NCBI GenBank assembly: GCA_036260075.1
Contig: DATAAM010000066.1
Span: 7,921 to 71,920 of the forward strand
DNA: 64,000 bases
Direction: 5' to 3'
DNA from: DATAAM01 sp036260075
GTDB taxonomy: Bacteria; Actinomycetota; Acidimicrobiia; Acidimicrobiales; JAHWLA01
Positions within the stretch are counted from its first letter, which is position 1, and each line of letters opens with the position of its first letter. The position numbers and the translations under genes are program-made. This document shows positions 60,664 to 64,000 of the stretch, in pieces. The notes below the pieces were generated by a model. The model was not told where the DNA came from. It saw only the letters and a list, made by a program, of their open reading frames with translations, and searched no databases.

Positions 60664-61278
60664 CTAGGGGATGCAGGCGATCACGTGGTAGAAGGCCAGG
60701 ATGTGCGGGATGTACACGTGGCCTAACACCAGCGATAAGCCGAGCGACTGCTGCTGAGGCTGCACAAGTAAGGGTGTCGACGCCTGCTCCACGAGGCTCG
60801 AGCACGGGAGTAAGGCCACCGAACCGGCCAGCCGAAACACGGTGGCCCCGTTGTTGCAGTCGGAGCCGGACAACGGGTCGGCTGTGACGGCGAAGAGCCC
60901 GGCCAGCTCACCGGTGACGACGGCGACCGATCCGACGTTGGTCCAGGCGAAGTCGTAGCCGTCGCCGGTGGTCCCCCGGGCCGCAGAGTGGCCGCAGTAG
61001 CCCCTGACGACGCCGCTCGCCGTCAACGACCCGCTCGTGCAAGCGCCTGTGCCCAAGCTGAAGGCGAACGAGGTGGCCGTCGAGCCGGCGAGGAAGACGT
61101 TGACGGTGGTGCCGGCTGTGGTGGCGGAGGGCGCCAGCGGGTACCGGAGCCCAGACGTGACGTTCAGGATCCCGGCCCCGGCACAGGCCCCCTGGGCGGC
61201 GGCAGGCGGTGGTGCGATCGCGATCCCGGTCGCCCCGAGGAGCGACAGCGCGACCACGGCAGCAAGGCGACGTCTCAT
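60664..61278 (-). CDS. Secreted protein of unknown function
   Basis: 204 residues. Signal peptide MRRRLAAVVALSLLGATGIAIAPPPAAAQG, then a Thr/Ser/Gly-rich beta-type domain with paired cysteines (GACAGAG, GACTSGS, GYCGHS, SDCNNG, LLPCSS) that may form disulfides. The C-terminus is hydrophobic (LGLSLVLGHVYIPHILAFYHVIACIP) and could be a membrane anchor. No family recognised. ATG has AAAGGA six bases upstream. Confidence 0.65.
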   Translation of the reverse strand: MRRRLAAVVALSLLGATGIAIAPPPAAAQGACAGAGILNVTSGLRYPLAPSATTAGTTVNVFLAGSTATSFAFSLGTGACTSGSLTASGVVRGYCGHSAARGTTGDGYDFAWTNVGSVAVVTGELAGLFAVTADPLSGSDCNNGATVFRLAGSVALLPCSSLVEQASTPLLVQPQQQSLGLSLVLGHVYIPHILAFYHVIACIP

Positions 61279-61447
61279 GTGCAGTCCTTTCGCTGGTCGT
61301 GTACCGAGCGAAGGCCGGATCCGTCGTCCTCGTGCGTCCCCCGGGTGGCTGCGCTGCTGCGAGGCCCTCGGGACCTGTATCCCCCATGCGGCCCGCCCCG
61401 TCAAGACGTCTTTCAGGCTCGTCGCCCGCGCCTGACCGGCCGCTGGG

Positions 61448-61939
61448 TCAGGAACCCGCGGCTTCGTCGAGGCCTTGGGCGAGGGTGTTCCACGAGAGGG
61501 TGGCGCACTTGATGCGCACCGGGAACTTCACCACCCCCTGCAGCGCCTCGAGGTCGCCCAGCTTCACCTCGGGGTCGGCGGCGATGGGCTCCTCGTCCTC
61601 CCCCACCACGTTGCCGTCGCCGTCGAGGCGCTGCTCGTGGATCGACATCATCGCCTTGAACGACCGGATCAGCGCCCGGGCCTCGTCGACGGACTTGCCC
61701 TTCACCGCCGCCGACATCATCGACGCCGACGACTGGCTGATCGAGCAGCCCTGGCCGCCGATCTTGAGGTCGCTCACCCGGTCGCCGTCGACCGACAGGT
61801 AGACCACGATCTCGTCGCCGCACAGCGGGTTGAACCCCTCCACCCGCGTGGCGGGCGGGGTGGGCAGCTCACCCCGGTTCCGCGGGTTGCGGTAGTGGTC
61901 GAGGATGATCTCGCGGTAGAGGTCTTCGAGGCCCGGCAT
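61448..61939 (-). CDS. sufU: SufU-type Fe-S assembly protein
   Basis: 163 residues. The three zinc/cluster cysteines lie in GFNPLCGDEIVVYL, GGQGCSISQSSASMM and RIKCATLSWNTL, with the SufU-specific insertion between the second and third. It accepts sulfur from SufS by zinc-dependent exchange. Encoded directly after sufS (13-nt gap). The 168 bases up to the secreted protein gene hold nothing recognisable. Confidence 0.93.
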   Translation of the reverse strand: MPGLEDLYREIILDHYRNPRNRGELPTPPATRVEGFNPLCGDEIVVYLSVDGDRVSDLKIGGQGCSISQSSASMMSAAVKGKSVDEARALIRSFKAMMSIHEQRLDGDGNVVGEDEEPIAADPEVKLGDLEALQGVVKFPVRIKCATLSWNTLAQGLDEAAGS

Positions 61940-61952
61940 CGCTTCGCGGAAC

Positions 61953-63176
61953 CTAGCCGAAGAAGGCCGTGACGGCGTCGAGGGCGTCGGCCAGCGCGTC
62001 GACGTCGGCTTCGTCGTTGTAGACGTAGAACGAGGCCCGGGCGGTGGCCGACACGCCCAGGCGCTTCATGAGCGGCTTGGCGCAGTGGTGGCCCGCCCGC
62101 ACGCACACCCCGTGCGAGTCGAGCACCTGGGACACGTCGTGCGGGTGGAGGTCGCGCAGCGAGAACGACAGCACACCCGCCCGGGTGGCGGGCTCGGACG
62201 GGCCGTGGACCACGATGTCGTCGGCAAAGCGGCCCGCCAGCGTGCGCAAGGCGTAGGCCGTCAGCTCCACTTCGTGCTGCCGCACGGCCTCCATGCCGAG
62301 CGACTCGAGGTAGTCAACAGCGGCGCCGAGCCCGATCGCTTCGGCGATCGGGGGCGTGCCTGCCTCGAACTTCCACGGGATCTCGTTGGTGGTGAACCCG
62401 TCGAGGCGGACCTCCCGGATCATCTCGCCACCGCCGAGGAACGGCGGCATCGACTCCAGCAGCTCGGCCCGCGCCCACAGCACGCCGATGCCGGTGGGGC
62501 CGAGCATCTTGTGGCCGGTGAAGCCGAGGAAGTCGGCGCCCAGCGCCTGCACGTCGGTGGGCACGTGAGGCACGTACTGGGCGGCATCGACCAGCACGAG
62601 CGCGCCTGCGGCGTGGGCGGCGTCGGCGATGCGGCGCACGGGCGGCAGCGTGCCCAGCACGTTGGACGCGGCCGTGACGCCGACCAGCTTCACGCCGTCG
62701 ACCAGACGCTCCAGCTGCGACAGGTCGAGGGAGAAGTCGTCGGCCATCGGCAGGAAGCGCAGTTCGATCCCCCGCTCCTCCTTGAGCATGAGCCAGGGCA
62801 CGAGGTTGGCGTGGTGCTCGATCTCGGTGAGCAGCACGGCGTCGCCCTCGCGCAGGTTGGCCCGGCCCCACGAGTAGGCGACGAGGTTCATGGCCTCGGT
62901 GACGTTCTTGGTGAAGAGGATCTCCCGCGCCTCGGGGGCACGCACGAAGCGCGCCACCTTCGCCCGGGAGGCCTCGAACATCGCCGTGGCCTCTTCGGCG
63001 ATGGCGTACACGCCGCGGTGCACGTTGGCGTGCGTGGTCTCGTAGTAGCGCTCCATGGCGTCGAGGACGGCCTTGGGCTTCTGCGACGACGAGGCCGAGT
63101 CGAGGTACGTCAGGCTGGGCTGCTGGTCGAAGATCGGGAAGTCCTTCTTGACGACCGCCGCGTCGATCACCGCCAT
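61953..63176 (-). CDS. sufS: SufS cysteine desulfurase
   Basis: 407 residues, group II PLP cysteine desulfurase that yields persulfide for Fe-S clusters. Blocks: YLDSASSSQKPKAVLDAM, TEIEHHANLVPWLML, VLVDAAQYVPHVPTDVQALGADFLGFTGHKMLGPTGIGVLW with the PLP lysine in TGHKML, and RAGHHCAKPLM with the catalytic cysteine. The ATG overlaps the sufC 3' end by 10 nt. Also the likely sulfur donor for any selenium metabolism, though that is speculative. Confidence 0.94.
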   Translation of the reverse strand: MAVIDAAVVKKDFPIFDQQPSLTYLDSASSSQKPKAVLDAMERYYETTHANVHRGVYAIAEEATAMFEASRAKVARFVRAPEAREILFTKNVTEAMNLVAYSWGRANLREGDAVLLTEIEHHANLVPWLMLKEERGIELRFLPMADDFSLDLSQLERLVDGVKLVGVTAASNVLGTLPPVRRIADAAHAAGALVLVDAAQYVPHVPTDVQALGADFLGFTGHKMLGPTGIGVLWARAELLESMPPFLGGGEMIREVRLDGFTTNEIPWKFEAGTPPIAEAIGLGAAVDYLESLGMEAVRQHEVELTAYALRTLAGRFADDIVVHGPSEPATRAGVLSFSLRDLHPHDVSQVLDSHGVCVRAGHHCAKPLMKRLGVSATARASFYVYNDEADVDALADALDAVTAFFG

Positions 63177-63913
63177 GCGTCGTACCCCTCTTCCTCCAGG
63201 CGCCGAGCGAGCTCGGGGCCGCCGCTGTCGACGATGCGGCCGTCGACGAGGATGTGCACCCGGTCGGGGGTGAGCTCGTCGAGGATCCGCTGGTAGTGGG
63301 TGATGAGGAGGACGCCCATGTGCGGCCGCTCGTTGCGGACCTCCTGCACGCCGCGGGCCACGATGCGCAGGGCGTCGATGTCGAGGCCGGAGTCGGTCTC
63401 GTCGAGCACGGCCATGTCGGGTTCGAGGATGGCCATCTGAAGGATCTCGTTGCGCTTCTTCTCGCCGCCGGAGAAGCCTTCGTTGAGGTAGCGGTCGCCG
63501 AAGCTCGGGTCCATGTCGAGCTTCTTCATCCACTCCATGATCGCCAGGCGGGTCTCCAGGACGGACAGGTCGTCGATGCCCTTTCGGGCGCCCAGGGCTT
63601 GGCGCAGGAACTGCACCACGGGGACGCCGGGGATCTCCTCGGGGTACTGGAACGCGAGGAACAGGCCGGCCTTGCCACGCACGTCGGGGGGCCAGTCGGT
63701 GACGTCCTCGCCCTTGAACAGGATGCGGCCGCTGGCGACCTGGTAGTCGGGGTTGCCGAGCAGCGTGTTGGCGAGCGTCGACTTGCCCGACCCGTTGGGG
63801 CCCATGAGCGCGTGGATCTCGCCGGGTTGGACGACGAGGTCGACACCCTTCAGGATCTCCGTGCCCTCGACCTCCACGTGGAGGCCGTCGATCTCGAACA
63901 CCGGTGTGGCCAC
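63167..63913 (-). CDS. sufC: SufC ATPase
   Basis: 248 residues, ABC ATPase of the SUF scaffold. Walker A GPNGSGKSTL, signature FSGGEKKRNEI (SufC form), Walker B MAVLDETDSGLDIDALRIV and H-loop LLITHYQRILD. GTG 63913 is leaderless with TACACT six bases upstream, so sufC starts its own transcript here and sufB/sufD are not immediately upstream within the window. Confidence 0.94.
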   Translation of the reverse strand: MATPVFEIDGLHVEVEGTEILKGVDLVVQPGEIHALMGPNGSGKSTLANTLLGNPDYQVASGRILFKGEDVTDWPPDVRGKAGLFLAFQYPEEIPGVPVVQFLRQALGARKGIDDLSVLETRLAIMEWMKKLDMDPSFGDRYLNEGFSGGEKKRNEILQMAILEPDMAVLDETDSGLDIDALRIVARGVQEVRNERPHMGVLLITHYQRILDELTPDRVHILVDGRIVDSGGPELARRLEEEGYDAWR

Positions 63914-63919
63914 GGCCCC

Positions 63920-63925
63920 AGTGTA
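63920..63925 (-). promoter_or_regulatory. -10 box of sufC-sufS-sufU
   Basis: TACACT on the minus strand, six bases before GTG 63913; a TTCCAC 17 bp upstream may be the -35. Confidence 0.55.
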
Positions 63926-63965
63926 TTTCCCCTACCGCCGTAGTGGAAATCCCGCCGGCTTTGCG

Positions 63966-64000
63966 TTCTGGTGGGGGATCAGCGCGCTACAGCGCGCTGA
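63966..64000. repeat. GTTCTGG-family repeat, partial, with adjacent palindrome
   Basis: TTCTGGTGGGGGATC (63966-63980) resembles one arm of the palindromes at 57371 and 60593. It runs into TCAGCGCGCT-AC-AGCGCGCTGA (63979-64000). The window ends here, so the other arm cannot be seen. Confidence 0.55.

Overview
The window is a 64 kb piece of a high-GC actinobacterial chromosome. Leaderless genes with TANNNT -10 boxes, an F420/PPOX-type oxidoreductase, DUF501 beside ppx, a sufC-sufS-sufU run and a plsC/NAD-epimerase pair fit Actinobacteria. The long tails of 42-residue secreted repeats suggest an Acidimicrobiia-like lineage, but that is inference. Genes are dense, often overlapping by 4 nt (ATGA/GTGA/TTGA). 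No rRNA, tRNA or CRISPR array was recognised.

The most notable content is two selenocysteine genes that read as broken unless TGA is translated. At 15501-16013 a UGSC-family selenoprotein reads through TGA at 15771 (U-G-S-C). At 17787-18329 an AhpD/carboxymuconolactone-decarboxylase-like protein has a C-x-x-U redox motif at TGA 17991. Each TGA is followed at the right distance by a hairpin fitting the bacterial SECIS model. The UGSC gene closes a translationally coupled operon with an epoxide-hydrolase-like enzyme and a thioredoxin-like protein.

Layout. 1-4092: small gene, a beta-class DNA methyltransferase with a frameshifted putative restriction partner, then a complete IS481-family element inserted at CTAG. 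4089-13261: gamma carbonic anhydrase, oligopeptidase B, FtsH-like protease, DUF4395/thioredoxin protein, an rfbC-mauE-flavin reductase run, an MBL hydrolase and a PilT ATPase. 13304-18329: the selenoprotein region, with a DUF559-type protein and MutY. 18293-24291: MaoC hydratase, methylsuccinyl-CoA dehydrogenase and malyl-CoA lyase, which form three successive steps of the ethylmalonyl-CoA pathway, plus a methyltransferase, a secreted repeat protein and a GT2. 24334-32842: a Fic AMPylase with an AT-rich promoter, hydrolases, fumarase C and a NlpC/P60 endopeptidase. 32909-41711: quinone oxidoreductase, an SOS-box-controlled radical SAM protein, DinB/TetR with a diiron-like protein, ArsC, MFS, a gene-poor stretch (39046-39685), and a RecB-like nuclease. 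41980-49393: lipid acyltransferase/epimerase, GNAT, acyl-CoA synthetase, aminotransferase and a secreted repeat/sugar-dehydrogenase fusion. 49380-57288: a nine-gene minus-strand operon of CO-dehydrogenase-type maturation factors (MoxR, VWA, XdhC, MobA-like, CoxG) with an L,D-transpeptidase, a cyclase fusion, DUF501 and Ppx. 57440-64000: LLM oxidoreductase/hydrolase, MFS, secreted protein and the SUF genes.

Regulatory signals are unusually readable: about 20 leaderless promoters, a LexA box, a TetR operator, and a repeated GTCACACCCC promoter resembling the mycobacterial RecA-independent DNA-damage (PafBC) promoter upstream of the methyltransferase operon and the RecB-like nuclease.
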